From: Rutpela maculata
Taxonomy: Eukaryota > Arthropoda > Insecta > Coleoptera > Cerambycidae
Direction: 5' to 3'
Length of the DNA stretch: 64,000 bases
Assembly: GCA_936432065.2 (NCBI GenBank)
Contig: OW386286.2
Location: 78,458,452-78,522,451, forward strand
The translations under genes and the position numbers were made by a program. The notes below the pieces were generated by a model. It worked only from the letters and a program-made list of their open reading frames with translations. It was not told where the DNA came from and ran no database searches. Shown in pieces: positions 32,503 to 43,125 of this stretch (position 1 is its first letter; each line of letters opens with the position of its first letter).

Positions 32503-32935
32503 ATAGACATATTTAACAGTGCAAACTTGGTTTTCATTTCTAAAAATGAGGATGTTTACAGAAATGAATAGCCTTTACTTCGACGGCTTAACTGCAAATC
32601 TTTTTCCGACATCAATGCGAGCTCATTTTCTCTTCGAATAGGGCTTAGACCTATTTGACAGTGCAAACCTGGTTTTCATTTCGAAAACTGAGAATGTTTA
32701 TAGACAATGGCCTTCACTCCGAGGGCTTAACTGAAAATAACAGTGCAAATCTGGTTTTCATTTCGAAAACTGAGGATGTCTAGTCTATAGGCCTTCACTC
32801 CGACGGCTTAACTGAAAATCTTTTTCCGACATTTTCTCTCCGAATAGGGCTTAGACATATTTGACAGTGAAAACCTGGTTTTCATTTCGAAAACTGAGGA
32901 TGGTTACAGACAATGGCCTTACTTAGCGGCGACCG
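32503..32935. repeat. Tandem array with about four units (about 148 bp, one shortened)
   Basis: The core GGTTTTCATTTCGAAAACTG recurs near 32530, 32672, 32752 and 32879. Each copy is preceded by ACAGTG(C/A)AAA and followed by GGCCTT(C/A)ACT and GGCTTAACTG. The third unit lacks the GAATAGGGCTTAGAC segment. No ORF. Confidence 0.75.
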
Positions 32936-33073
32936 CTCAACGTTTCACACTTTTTCGTTCCGTACTCGGCAGCGTTGCCACTGTCACTACATTTGTACTG
33001 AAGTCAGTACTTTTAGAGTACAGTCAGTAAGTCAGTGCTACTTTCATTGTATCAGTATATTTTTTGCATGACG

Positions 33074-33150
33074 TTTAAAATTTGTCGTCTAAAGTTTCAA
33101 AATAAGTCAATATAAGACTTATTTTGAAACTTTAGACGACAAATTTTAAA
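33074..33150. repeat. Perfect 35 bp inverted repeat with a 7 nt loop
   Basis: Left arm 33074-33108 and right arm 33116-33150 are exact reverse complements, separated by AATATAA. If transcribed this would form a long hairpin. It could equally be a recent palindromic duplication or a MITE core. No target duplication or flanking element was found. Confidence 0.9.
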
Positions 33151-33611
33151 ACAATTTATAATGCCGAACTAACTAACCAATCCGCAAGGAAGCTAACTTT
33201 GTGTTCCTTGAGAAGTTATAGTGCACTGAGAGGCTTTTAAAAATCCAGTATTTATTGCATACACTAATAACAATTTAATAAGTGATTGCAGGACAGTGAA
33301 AGTACTTCGCAATCTTCGTAGCGGCAGTTGAAGTGAATATTGTGAACAAAATTTTTATACAAAAACAAATTAAAAATATCTGAGTGATGAAGTATTTTTT
33401 TATGTTCATTGAATTTCTTAGATATAGTATAAAAGATTTAATTAAAAATCAGTATTTTTTTTCATAAAATCACTATTTTCTGTTTTGTTTCGATACCAGT
33501 ACTGACAACGCTGGTATTCGGTGAATAGTCATACCTCGCCATTTCGGCAGTGTACGTGACTTTAAAGTAAGAGGAGTATGACACATAATAGGCCGGGAAC
33601 CCGTGTATAAA
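33151..33611. other. Unassigned stretch
   Basis: Nothing recognised. Confidence 0.4.
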
Positions 33612-34002
33612 ATGACTGACTATCCGGCGAACTTTGATAATATGTAAAATGGATTGTTCTTATATAAGTTAGCAATGAATGGACCGTCAGCTGGTTGGGT
33701 AGCGGTGGGGGTGGCTGTCAAATGGTTGAAAACACGTAAAAAAATGAGAATAAAACTATCCGGCGAATGCTGAAACTTATATGAGGGGAAGATTATGTTA
33801 CATAATGAAAGTAGAACATAATCAGCTGAACGGAGGGCGGTGGATTTAGCGTCAGCTGATCGATCAAACAGGTCCAAAAACACGAAAAATTTAAATTATT
33901 CGACGAACTTTGGGTATAAGATAATATTTATACCGAGATTCACGAAAAACATAGTCAGCTGCAAGTATGTGGGTGGAAAAGTCGTCAGCTGTTGGTTTTG
34001 AA
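33612..34002. repeat. Tandem array, about three units of about 140 bp
   Basis: Each unit has (T/C)ATCCGGCGAA or TATTCGACGAAC at its start (near 33621, 33768 and 33897), a GTCAGCTG core (33687, 33850, 34000 region) and AAAACACG. The array runs directly into the next HINE-like copy, which may have expanded or captured it. Confidence 0.6.
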
Positions 34003-34447
34003 CACACACTAAATCACTATTTTATTTTTTACTCCCATTAAGTACGGTATGCAGATGGTAGTAGAAGTATAGTTGAATAAAACTAAGCAGGGGATGGCTG
34101 GTCTCTAAAACAATTTGAGAATTTGGCTTCTTATACATACCCTAAATCTCAATTTTACGGACTCATTTGTTTGCTTTACCTATTTACCCCAATTTACCTG
34201 CATTTACCTCTCAGCCCTTCAATGGAATAAGATCGAAATATTTTCTAGTTCCAGATCATGTTATAACACATAAGTGTACCAAATTTTAAGTATATCATAA
34301 ACGGTACCAAAGTAACCGTGCGCACAAGAAAATTTTCAGACAGAGCGACAGAACGACGGACTGACAGACAAAAATATCATTTTTTGCTCAAATTTAAAAT
34401 ATCTACGTTTCATGACATTCTAAGCTTATTTGTACAAAAAAAAAAGT
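34003..34447 (+). mobile_element. HINE-like interspersed repeat, copy F (diverged, lacks terminal hairpin)
   Basis: Contains the family blocks ACACACTAAATCAC, TTTACGGACTC, CCAATTTACC, GTACCAAATTTTAAGT, GTGCGCACAAGAAAA and CATGACATTCTAAGC in the right order, with a degraded CAGA/GACG tract. The right-end hairpin is missing. Clearly older than copies D and E. Confidence 0.7.
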
Positions 34448-34756
34448 TACTAAAAACAAACAATTACATCATTTTATGGTGAAAGATGTACATACGTTTG
34501 ACGCCTTTTGTTGCTTTAGGACTCGTTAAATAAAAAAATAGAAATAAATGGGTTAGTAATTTTATGCTGAACAAACTTTATTTGAAACTTGCACTGCATA
34601 ACTTTTCAAAGAAAATGTACAAAACTCAATTTTAGCCGCCATTTTAGAAGATTTAGGCCGTAGTACAACTTTCAGTTTCGGGGACTTTTAGCATGTCAGT
34701 TGAGCGGCCACGTACTATATAATATACTTTCTTTGCTTTTAAGATTTTTTACCTAA
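34448..34756. other. Unassigned spacer between two convergent HINE-like copies
   Basis: About 310 bp, nothing recognised. Copies F and G point toward each other across it. Confidence 0.4.
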
Positions 34757-35516
34757 TTTCTTCCACATTTTGGAAGCATATGTCTGTCCATCGGTCTCTC
34801 TGTAACTTTTTTGTGCGCACGGTTACTCCGAAACAGTTTATGATATTGAGTTGAAATTCGGTACTATATTGGTATTATAGCGAGATCTGGAATTAGGTTA
34901 TATTCTGATCTTATTTCGTTGAAGGTTTCGTGGGTAAATATGTAAAGCAAGCGAGTAAGAGTCCATAAAATTGGGGTTTAGTGTTTGTACGGGAATCCAA
35001 GGTCTAAACGTTTTTGTGGCATCAGCCCACCCCATTATTAAAGGAATAAAATTGTGATTTAGTGTGTATACAAGAACCATAGTCATCAAAATTTGTTTTG
35101 ACATCAAACATCCACACTACCATCACCCCCACCCCATTATTAAAGGGAGTAAAGAAAAAAAGTTGTGATTTAGTGTGTACAAGAACCAAAGGCCTCAAGA
35201 TTTTTTAGGCATCAGCAGCCATACCCCGACTGCCCCCACTCCATTATTTAAGGGAATAAAAAATAAAATTCTGATTTACTGTGTGTGCATTGTGTACAAG
35301 AACCAAAGACCTCAAACATTTTTTTTGGTATCAGCCTCCCCCACTTCCCCCACTACCCCCGCCACCCTAATATTAAAAGGGTTAAAAAATTAAATTATGA
35401 TTTGGTGTGTGTACAAGAACCAAAAGTCTCAATTTTCTTTTTGGCATCAATCACCCCCACTACCTCTCCCACCGGAAACTTGTATGTGGAAGTATTTATT
35501 TCTTAGGCAGCGGTTT
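34757..35516 (-). mobile_element. HINE-like interspersed repeat, copy G, with expanded internal units
   Basis: Starts with a degraded hairpin CTTCCACATTTTGGAAG at about 34759, then a TCTGTCC tract, TGCGCACGGTTACTCC and the ATTAAA/TTGTGATTTA units. The internal C-rich unit is repeated four to five times (near 35040, 35165, 35275 and 35395). Each reads ATTGTGATTTAGTGTGTACA-AGAACCAAAG-CCTCAA...CCCCCACT. It ends at TAGGCAGCGGTTT (about 35504-35516). Confidence 0.75.
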
Positions 35517-36473
35517 TTATATAACATCACTGCACACTATAATCATAATTCTCTAATAGTATATTATGCAACGACCATTTAATGATGGCTATTAAGACAC
35601 GAGCATGAGAATTATGACATGAGCCGTAGGCGAATGTCATAATAAATGCGATAATACAGTACAGTAATACATTAGTTTTTGTATGACCAGTAATAATAAA
35701 ATAGAAAATTAACATTTTATTTCTGGAATTTATTAACTATAGATTATAATTTAGGAAATATTATGAAAATTAAACTTAAGAAATATTATGAATTATTATT
35801 TCAATTTCACTTTCACTATCACACAAGCTCACTGATTTTAATTGCAAGAAGCAAGTTTGAAAATTCGCTAGGTAAACAGTAAGTATAATTTGTCAAATGG
35901 ATAAATTTTAGAACTGTCAGATGTTCAAGGCAATAGTTGATATTGACAGAATATTGCCGTGTGTCGCATTTCTATTGGTTAAGTAAGGGTAGGAAATGTC
36001 TAATAAACGAATTAAACTATGGGAGGAGAAAAACAATATTTACTTTACATTAATTTAGTTTTTTTTATATATTTTTATATAAATTAACGTCCTAGCGGAG
36101 ATTAGCTCGTAGTTATTCCACCACTCAACCACAACGTACGGTTAGATATAAGTGCATTAAATAGGTGGTGCGACAAGGACCCGTTGAGTGGCTTCGTAAG
36201 TGCTTACTTTGTACATAATGTAATAGATGGCAGGAGCAATAGCGTCCGTCATTATTTACGCATAGAAAGATAATTTTGCAGGTTCTGTACATACGTGCAT
36301 ACAGTGTTGCATACATTCCCGGCCTTTCGTGTTTAGTGAAAAATCTTGTAGTCAAACAAAATATCAGTGACATTTGACATACCTCTTACAAATACCTCTC
36401 GAAGAAATACATTGAATACACTAGCGCTAAATATAAAAAGTCAGCTATATTTTCATAAGACACGGTTAGAAAA
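35517..36473. other. Unassigned AT-rich stretch
   Basis: A short ATTATGACAT...TGTCATAAT hairpin lies near 35612-35645. No gene recognised. Confidence 0.4.
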
Positions 36474-37503
36474 TATGGAGTGCCTATTTATGTACTTATG
36501 CTTATGACTGTAAAGACCAAAAATTATCACTTTTCTTAGTGCCAAAAAATACTGAAGAGATAGAAATGTGATAGTTTACAAAGTACCTACTTGAAATAAA
36601 AAGCCACATATTTGTGAAAAACATTTTTGCTCCAGCAGTATAAAAAGTAGTTTTACTTCACAGTCTGAAAATGAAGTTGTTATATACACTGTAAGTTTTA
36701 AATTTACATAAATATTTGTAACATAATCTATAGATATAAAAACGTCTTTTTAAATATATTTTATGCTTTTAGCGGCAGTTTTAAAGAAAAAGGTTGAAGA
36801 AAGGTGCACTTCCAAGCAAATTAGATGCTTGTTCTTCAGAAAAGGTTGTCGCTAAGAAAATTAAGAAGTTATTAAATGAGTGATGTTAACGATAGTATAA
36901 TTTATCCTTATTTATGAGAGTTTGTATTTACACTTACTAGAAAAAATTTTGTCTGAAGAATGTGACGTCAAATTACCAAATAAGAATTGGGGTATTCATA
37001 AATGTTTTGCAAGTAGAAGCTTAGTGTTTACATAAGGCTGAACAGCATGATAAATTAATTACAACATGTTTTAAGACGGTAAGTGCTTTTTAGATAGTAT
37101 TTGTTTCCAAATGATAATTTAGTTTTTCAAGTAATTATTTGTATAATTTCTATTTTCAGGTTGGGTTTGGTCTCATGTTTGGTCCTACAATAAAGGTTAT
37201 TTTTTGCATAAGGATATTAAGTTAACATCAATCAGTAAACCGATCACTGTAGAAGAATTGCAGCATATTTTTCTGAAAACTGAATCTACAACGCTTGCTT
37301 AGGTGGACCAAGTGCAAATATTATTATCAAAGTGTTCATTCTGATGTGCAATTAAAGTCAACTTATGTTGGGGGCATAGAGAATGCTCAGTAATTTTGGA
37401 GAAAGGAACTATTTGTAAACATATTATGTAAATCTTGTTCTTATAATATTGCAGCCATTACGCCCAGTACTGTTATAAATAAATTTGTATATTTTACATA
37501 AGT
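36474..37503 (+). pseudogene. THAP-domain gene remnant with GT-AG introns
   Basis: The first block encodes Cx4C (CTYAYDC), a KLSLFLVPKNTEE segment and, after a frameshift, SHICEKHF, together a THAP-type C2CH finger. A donor GTAAG at about 36689 ends it; an acceptor TTTTAG at about 36772 opens a basic segment (KKGALPSKLDAC). Another acceptor, TATTTTCAG at about 37160, opens GWVWSHVWSYNKGYF. It is followed by SISKPITVEELQHIFLKTES, GGPSAN, and WRKELFVNILCKSCS near 37400-37440, blocks I associate with insect THAP-type transposon or transposon-derived proteins. Stops and frameshifts break it. Confidence 0.42.
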
Positions 37504-38735
37504 TTTATTTTCTTACCATACCTATATAAATTTGAAACTGGTGAATATTTGTTCCTTTACATAACTGAAATTGCTGTTCAGTTGTGAATATATGCAGCAA
37601 AGCAAATTCATGTACCTAGATACAGGTTATTGTCACTGAACTCTACTATTATAAATGGAAGGCCAATACAGGTATATGCGCGTGAACAAAATACGGCAAT
37701 TACGCCACAGAATAAAACTCAAAATATAAAGCCACGCGTCGACGCAGTAGAGAAATTGATGTCTGAGCATGAACCAAATGGCTGTCTACGGAAGTTATGC
37801 GCTGACGCGATTCTGTGCTTTATTCGTTTCTCATAGATTCCGTAGCGTAAGTCTTGGATTAGATGTAATTTCCAGAGTCGGTGTCACTCATTTTATTCTT
37901 TGTTTATTTCTGTCATTTATGTAAAGTTGTTATAAATTGATTACTTTGTGAAATATATTTTGTGACTTATAAACAGTTAATTGAGACAACATGGTGCAAT
38001 CTTGTATGGTACTGTGTTGCAAGAATCGTTGCAAAATCCCGTGTTTTAAACAGTTGCAGTAACAATAAGACCGTCTCTGGCGTATTTTTAGTGCGATTGC
38101 GCTCCGCTTTAAGGTCGCCATACTTGCGCGAGGTTCAATTTCACGTAAAAATTGGTATAGATATTGACCTTCCATTTATATAGTAGAGTTCAGAGGTTAT
38201 TGTAGGACGCTAAAGCTCGCGCCATCTACTAAATTAAATAGGAAGCATGCACTTATGAAGCCATTATTATCATAGGAAAGTGCCGTATGTCGGACAACCT
38301 ATACACCCTGGTTTAACATTTGACTACGTTAAATATTATATTATCTTAATGATATTTGTCTATCTTAACAGCCGGCCACACACACATATTTCTTAACGCT
38401 CTTGGCTCGGGACATATCAGATGCGCAGACGTGGCTCATCTGTTAATGGGTAAAAGTATCTGCGCTCCTAAACGGCAGTCAAAATTGACGAGTCCGGTGT
38501 TGTTAAATTGTTTCACGTTTGTGGAGCGTTAGAAAGTGTAATTATATTGACAAGATACTGGAGTAAGGAGTTTTTAGCTCAATTTATCGAAATATATTGA
38601 AAACACCCCCCTCTTTGGATGGTTAAAGCAAAGAGTATACAAATAAAAACCTTAAAGATAAAGATAATCGCGAATTCTTCAGCTAGTTTTTTCCCATCTT
38701 CCTCTACGTTTCCCATTTTCTATTGATTCCATGTA
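37504..38735. other. Mostly unassigned; possible second THAP-like start
   Basis: ATG 37991 opens a short frame with a CxxxCC pattern followed by KNRCK, like the first residues of a THAP finger, but it stops after about 20 codons and no later finger residues were found. A 68-codon frame at 37630-37836 has no motif. Nothing else recognised. Confidence 0.25.
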
Positions 38736-39951
38736 TACTTCTGTGCAATAAAATTGCGTACACCTATTTTCGCTGTATTAAATCATTCTTTATTTATTTG
38801 TCAGTGTCAGTGTCATATTTTCGAAATGCCGAAATTAATTGAACATGAAAAAATTGTAATTCTCTCATTCTCTCTAAAATTGAAGAAGGACAGCCTATCA
38901 GAGCAGTTGCTAACCATTATCACTTAAATAAAAGTACCGTTATGAGTGTGAAGAAAAGGTGGGAGGAGGAAGGTATCATACAGAGAAAAGACGGTTCAGG
39001 CCAACCGAGAAGTTCAAATCTCGTTCAAGATGCAGCGCTCCTTTGCTATTTGAGGGAAAATCCGTTTCAAACAGCAGTAGACGCTATGTCCATGACAAAT
39101 TTTCCAGCATCGAGGTCAACAGCTAGTCGAAGGATAGGAAAATCGGAATTAAAAAACTGTGTAAGTGCCAAGAAGACCATATTAACAGAAGAACATAAGC
39201 AAGCCCGCATTCTGTTTTGTTTAAATTATGTCTATCGCCGTTGGAGTTTTGGAACAATGTTGTGTTTACCGATGGAAAAGTTTTTCAGTCTTGTAATGAC
39301 GGACATATTCGGGTGTACCGTCTTGCAAATACCAGGTTTCACGAACGCTACGTGTCTCCGTGGAACGGGTCCAGGCGATTTTCTGTTAATGTTTGGGTAT
39401 GGATAAGCGTGTATGGCCCTGGTGTAGCGTGGCGTATCATGGGTAATGGTAGATGTAATGGACAGGTTTATAGGGATATTTTCGAAAACGTTATGCTTCC
39501 TTCGGTGGAGCAATTATATCCAAACAAAACATTCATTTATCAACAAGACAACTGCTCTATTCATAGTGCCAGGATAATTACTGAATGGTTTGGGAACAAT
39601 AGTATTGAATTATTACCGTGGCCTTCACACAGTCATTTCAACAATATATTTCCACTGGATGTGGAAGTAAAATTATCACAGGCAGACACGTCCAGAGCAG
39701 CCGTGCAGAAAACCGCTTTTTAATGTTTTGAGCTTTAAGAATCTGGCCTTATCTCGGATACAATTTTTCAATTTATACATTTGTTATAAATCGAAATCAT
39801 TAAATCATTAATATTTTTCCAAATACCTTACTTATGACATTTCACAATCAATGTCACTTTTTCCAAAAAGACTGATTCACATCACTTAATATTAGTAAAA
39901 ACTGGATTACTTGATTTTTCAAATGTACGGGATCTTATTGCACAGAAGTGT
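38736..39951 (+). mobile_element. Tc1-type DNA transposon, about 1.2 kb
   Basis: Terminal inverted repeats with CTTCTGTGCAATAA lie at about 38739-38752 and inverted at about 39935-39949, both adjacent to TA dinucleotides (the Tc1/mariner target). They enclose a single damaged transposase frame. Length and layout are normal for a Tc1 element. Confidence 0.85.
38826..39723 (+). pseudogene. Tc1-like transposase, frameshifted and missing its third catalytic residue
   Basis: From ATG 38826 an N-terminal helix-turn-helix region (QPIRAVANHYHLNKSTV) follows a frameshift near 38885. A second frameshift near 39235 leads to the DDE domain: first Asp in VVFTDGKVF (39262), second Asp in YQQDNCSIHSA (39547), then LLPWPSHS. 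At the place where SPDLNPIE-type sequence with the third acidic residue should follow, the DNA instead carries about 25 bp matching the HINE-like terminal hairpin (39648-39671). The enzyme would cut and paste DNA at TA sites; this copy cannot. Confidence 0.8.
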
Positions 39952-41150
39952 ATATATTAAAGTCATGACTAAAGTTTTTTCTTACTTTCCATCACTATAT
40001 ATATTTTATTAAACTTACGAGCACTATAAAATTTTCACATCAGAAATCCAAGCTCGCTTTAATTTTATCGAAATATGCTAACAATTTCATCCACAAACAC
40101 ACGCACTTGGAATAATCGTCAAAGACTCTCGTCTAAGTATTCCTATTTAGCGTGTTAGTTAATGGACAATGGCGTTTCTGGTCTGCCACGGATTTGGTAC
40201 CCGTACTCAGTATGCTACGCGTCAGAATCTTTCCAAAAACGCTATATGTGTGGCCTGCTCATATTTCACTGGAATTAGTTTAATATTTTTGTGTTTCTTT
40301 GGACATTATGAATTTTGTAGTGTAAAATCTATTTTTTGTGTGTTATTTGTCATAGAAGAGCTCGACTATCTCTTGCGTAACCTCTTTTTTAACCATATAA
40401 ATAAATATATAATGAAAAGTCCGTGTTTCTCATGCCTTTTAATCGGAATAATTTTAAATTTTCACGGTTGTTATATTTCTCTTAATTACTAAACGTGAAA
40501 TCTTTATAAAATCAGAAAGGTTACATTGCTGGCAAATCCGAAGCACGTAAGGCATGCAACTATAACCATTTTAAACTTCGTATACTTGTGAGGGAAAATA
40601 TTCCGGTATTTTACTTTCGTATAATTAGAATTTTTAAGTAATAGTTGCTACTGAACAAAAAATGTAAAAACAATCATAAAGTAGATAGAAAAGAAAACAT
40701 GTTTCTTGAGAGCGCAACTTTCTTATTGTACCTATTTGATTTAATAAAAAAGGTATATTATAACCGGACAAAATTTTTCATGGTAGAAAAACAAATTACA
40801 CAGAAATCCGTTTCATGGAACAAAAATTTGGCACGTATGTAGAATAGCTTTGTAGAATACTCCCTATTGCAATTGGGTAATATCTGTAGTACAGGGCGAT
40901 CGCTGGCGACGTACAAACTTTCATGTTTTATGTGAACTATGTTATATTATAATTTTGAAGCAAAAGATTATTAAGGTTTTTGATGAAAAATAAAGAATAT
41001 GAAGATGTACAAGACATCAAAACTGTATAAATATACAGTGTGTACCTGAAATTCGAAGGTACTTTATGCGAATAAAGAAAAGTTGCAGTCGGGCATTATC
41101 GAATGCGAATACTTATTAAACACGGTCATATTAATGAGTGAAGTAATCAG
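39952..41150. other. Unassigned AT-rich stretch
   Basis: Open frames at 40169-40492 and 40645-40842 have no recognisable motif. The strings ACAGGGCGATCGCTGGCG near 40893 and ACAGTGTGTACCTGAAATTC near 41034 resemble transposon-end phrases but I could not pair them. Confidence 0.35.
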
Positions 41151-41815
41151 TAATAGTCCACTCAATGAATGCCCAAAAGGGGATTGTAGAGAACATGGAG
41201 GAGGGAAGAATTTTCCTCTACAGGAATGTGTTGTGGGTAGTTAGGAGGTAAACATACTAAAATTCCCCGCCCCTAGCCCCGCCGCTTTAGGGTTGGGGGG
41301 TGGGGGTGGAAAGGTTCCTTTGTTCTATTCTTCGCTTATAACTCGGAAAAGATGCGTCGTGCGGAAAAGGGTAAGCTATACCAAATTAAACATAATTAAA
41401 TTTCCTACAAGAATATTTATATTAATTTTCTTCCTATGTGTTATAGTTTACGAGATATTCGCCAGCCAAATTAGATAATTAATAAAATTAATTATTAAAA
41501 AAATTAATTAGGTATCTTGAATATTTCCATCAAAGCTGTATACCGTGGTCTGCTAATAAATCACAATCACAAAACAATTCTTATTTTACAACACTCGACG
41601 TATTTACTAACGTAATATTTTTTCGAAATCTAAACATTTCCTTAAATAAACAATGTGACTTGTTTAAAATGAAGACACCCTTATAACTTTTTTATTTTGT
41701 TTCTGAATCAAATTTTACTCAAGTATAGAATAAATTAGAATCTACCTATGACCGGAAAAATATTCGCCTGCTACAAAGGCAAAGCCTACGCTACCAAAAT
41801 ATGCGGAACAAAATA
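41151..41815 (+). repeat. Left arm of the foldback element
   Basis: Pairs with 49954-50371 in its outer part and with 42030-42209 in its inner part. Divergence between the arms is visible (several percent plus indels), so the element is old. Confidence 0.85.
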
Positions 41816-42029
41816 AAAATATTTTGAAGGTTAAAAATTCTAAAAAATGAATTGGATCGGCGCCACAAACGTACATACAGCAAAATTTGATTTGGTTATT
41901 GATGGGGGATTTCTCATACATAAGCTCATCTGGCAAAGGGGATCCTCAGTTTCCGCAATTTGTGGTGGATACGTGAAATTCGTGAAAACCCACTAATATG
42001 ATTTTTAACTTGTTTTTTTTCAGTATATT

Positions 42030-42209
42030 CTGGTACCGCATGTGGCTTTGCCTTTGTAGCAGGCGAATGTTTTTCTGGTCATAAGTCGATCCTAATTTGT
42101 TCTATACTTGGGTAAAATTTGAATCAAATCGAAAACAAAATAAAAAAGTGATAAGGGTGTCTTGATTTTAAGTGAATCACACTGTATATTTAAGGAAATG
42201 TATAGATTT
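42030..42209 (-). repeat. Inner piece of the foldback right arm
   Basis: Inverse of about 41625-41815. It ends exactly at the copia LTR with AAATC at the junction (as GATTT on this strand), the left copy of the copia target duplication. Confidence 0.8.
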
Positions 42210-42412
42210 TGTTGAAGTTCGTGATCGTGGCAAGAAAGATTATTGTAGGACACTTAGTTCAATGTATAAAAAGTTTTATTTCAACTAATGACAATTGACG
42301 ATAATAACAGATTGATGTACATTAATTATTAATTATAATAATTACAAAAACAAATGACTAATTCTGGAACAATGATATTAAAAAATATCCCTCTATTGCT
42401 GAATGCTTTCCA
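42210..42412 (-). repeat. 3' LTR of the copia element
   Basis: 203 bp, TG...CA ends on the minus strand, preceded in the element by the purine tract TGAGGGGAAG (42413-42422). AATAAA-like AAATAAAAC lies inside. Confidence 0.8.
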
Positions 42413-42441
42413 ACACTTCCCCTCAAAATAAGGACATTTTC

Positions 42442-42863
42442 TTAAGTCGAATTTCTATTACCAATACCAATCCAACTTCGGCATTTTTCTAACTTAGGCT
42501 TAGTCACTGCTTTGGTAAGGGCATCTGCAGGCATGTCTTCAGTAGCCATGAAATTTACTGAAATTCTTTCGTTTTCCAGAACCTCTCGGATGAAGTGATG
42601 CCTGACATCTATATGTTTGGTTCGGGCAATGTAAACAGGATTCTTTGAAAGTTTTCGAGCTCCCTGATTGTCGTTAAATATTTTAACGTTCCCAAGTTCC
42701 TTGAATCCTATTTCTGATAGAGATCTTTGGAGTAAGATAGCTTTCTTCGCAGCTTCTGTAAATCGCATGTACTCCGCTTCGGTCGATGACAGTGCGACCG
42801 TTCTTTGTTTTCTCGATTACCAGCTGGCTCCTTCACTCAATACGAATACGTATCTTGTATAAG
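42442..42863 (-). pseudogene. Copia pol: RNase H C-terminal part
   Basis: Continues from the other side of the gypsy insert: YTRYVFVLSEGASW, then AKKAILLQRSL, FNDNQGARKLSKNP, RTKHIDVRHHF and MPADALTKA, the standard copia RNase H end. One frameshift lies near 42770. Stop just before the purine tract. Confidence 0.8.
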
Positions 42864-42868
42864 AACGT

Positions 42869-43093
42869 TATGGGTTCTATGGACTCTTATTTACCCATAT
42901 AAATTAAAATAAATATTAGTTTCAATTGGTATATTAATTAAAATCTCGAGAAAGGTATATACATAATCTTTTGTCTATAAAATATTATATTATTATATTG
43001 TTTTTGTTTTTCGTTCTTTCTTCTTGGTTACCATTTGGGTATCTAGTAGATAGTAAGTTGGAACTTCTTTACTGGAGTGAGTGAATCGCTACA
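42869..43093 (-). repeat. 3' LTR of the CsRn1-type element
   Basis: About 225 bp. On the minus strand it starts TGTAGCGATTCACTC. It differs from the 5' LTR by about four substitutions, a 3 bp indel and an extra segment of about 53 bp near its 3' end (about 42880-42932), which is absent from the other LTR. Confidence 0.85.
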
Positions 43094-43096
43094 CTT

Positions 43097-43115
43097 ACCC
43101 CCCCCCCTCCCCGTC
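43097..43115 (-). promoter_or_regulatory. Polypurine tract of the CsRn1-type element
   Basis: Minus strand GGGGAGGGGGGGGGG then TAAG, immediately before the TGTAGCG start of the 3' LTR. Unusually G-pure. Confidence 0.75.
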
Positions 43116-43125
43116 AGAAAAACAA

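Noticed and set aside
37991..38060. Second THAP-like start (CxxxCC then KNRCK)
   Set aside because: Only the first Cys pair is present; frame stops and the C-x2-H half is missing.
42880..42932. Phrase TATGGACTCTTA...TTTACCCAT in the extra LTR segment resembling the HINE-like internal block
   Set aside because: About 20 matching bases with a gap in AT-rich DNA is too little to claim the segment came from that repeat.
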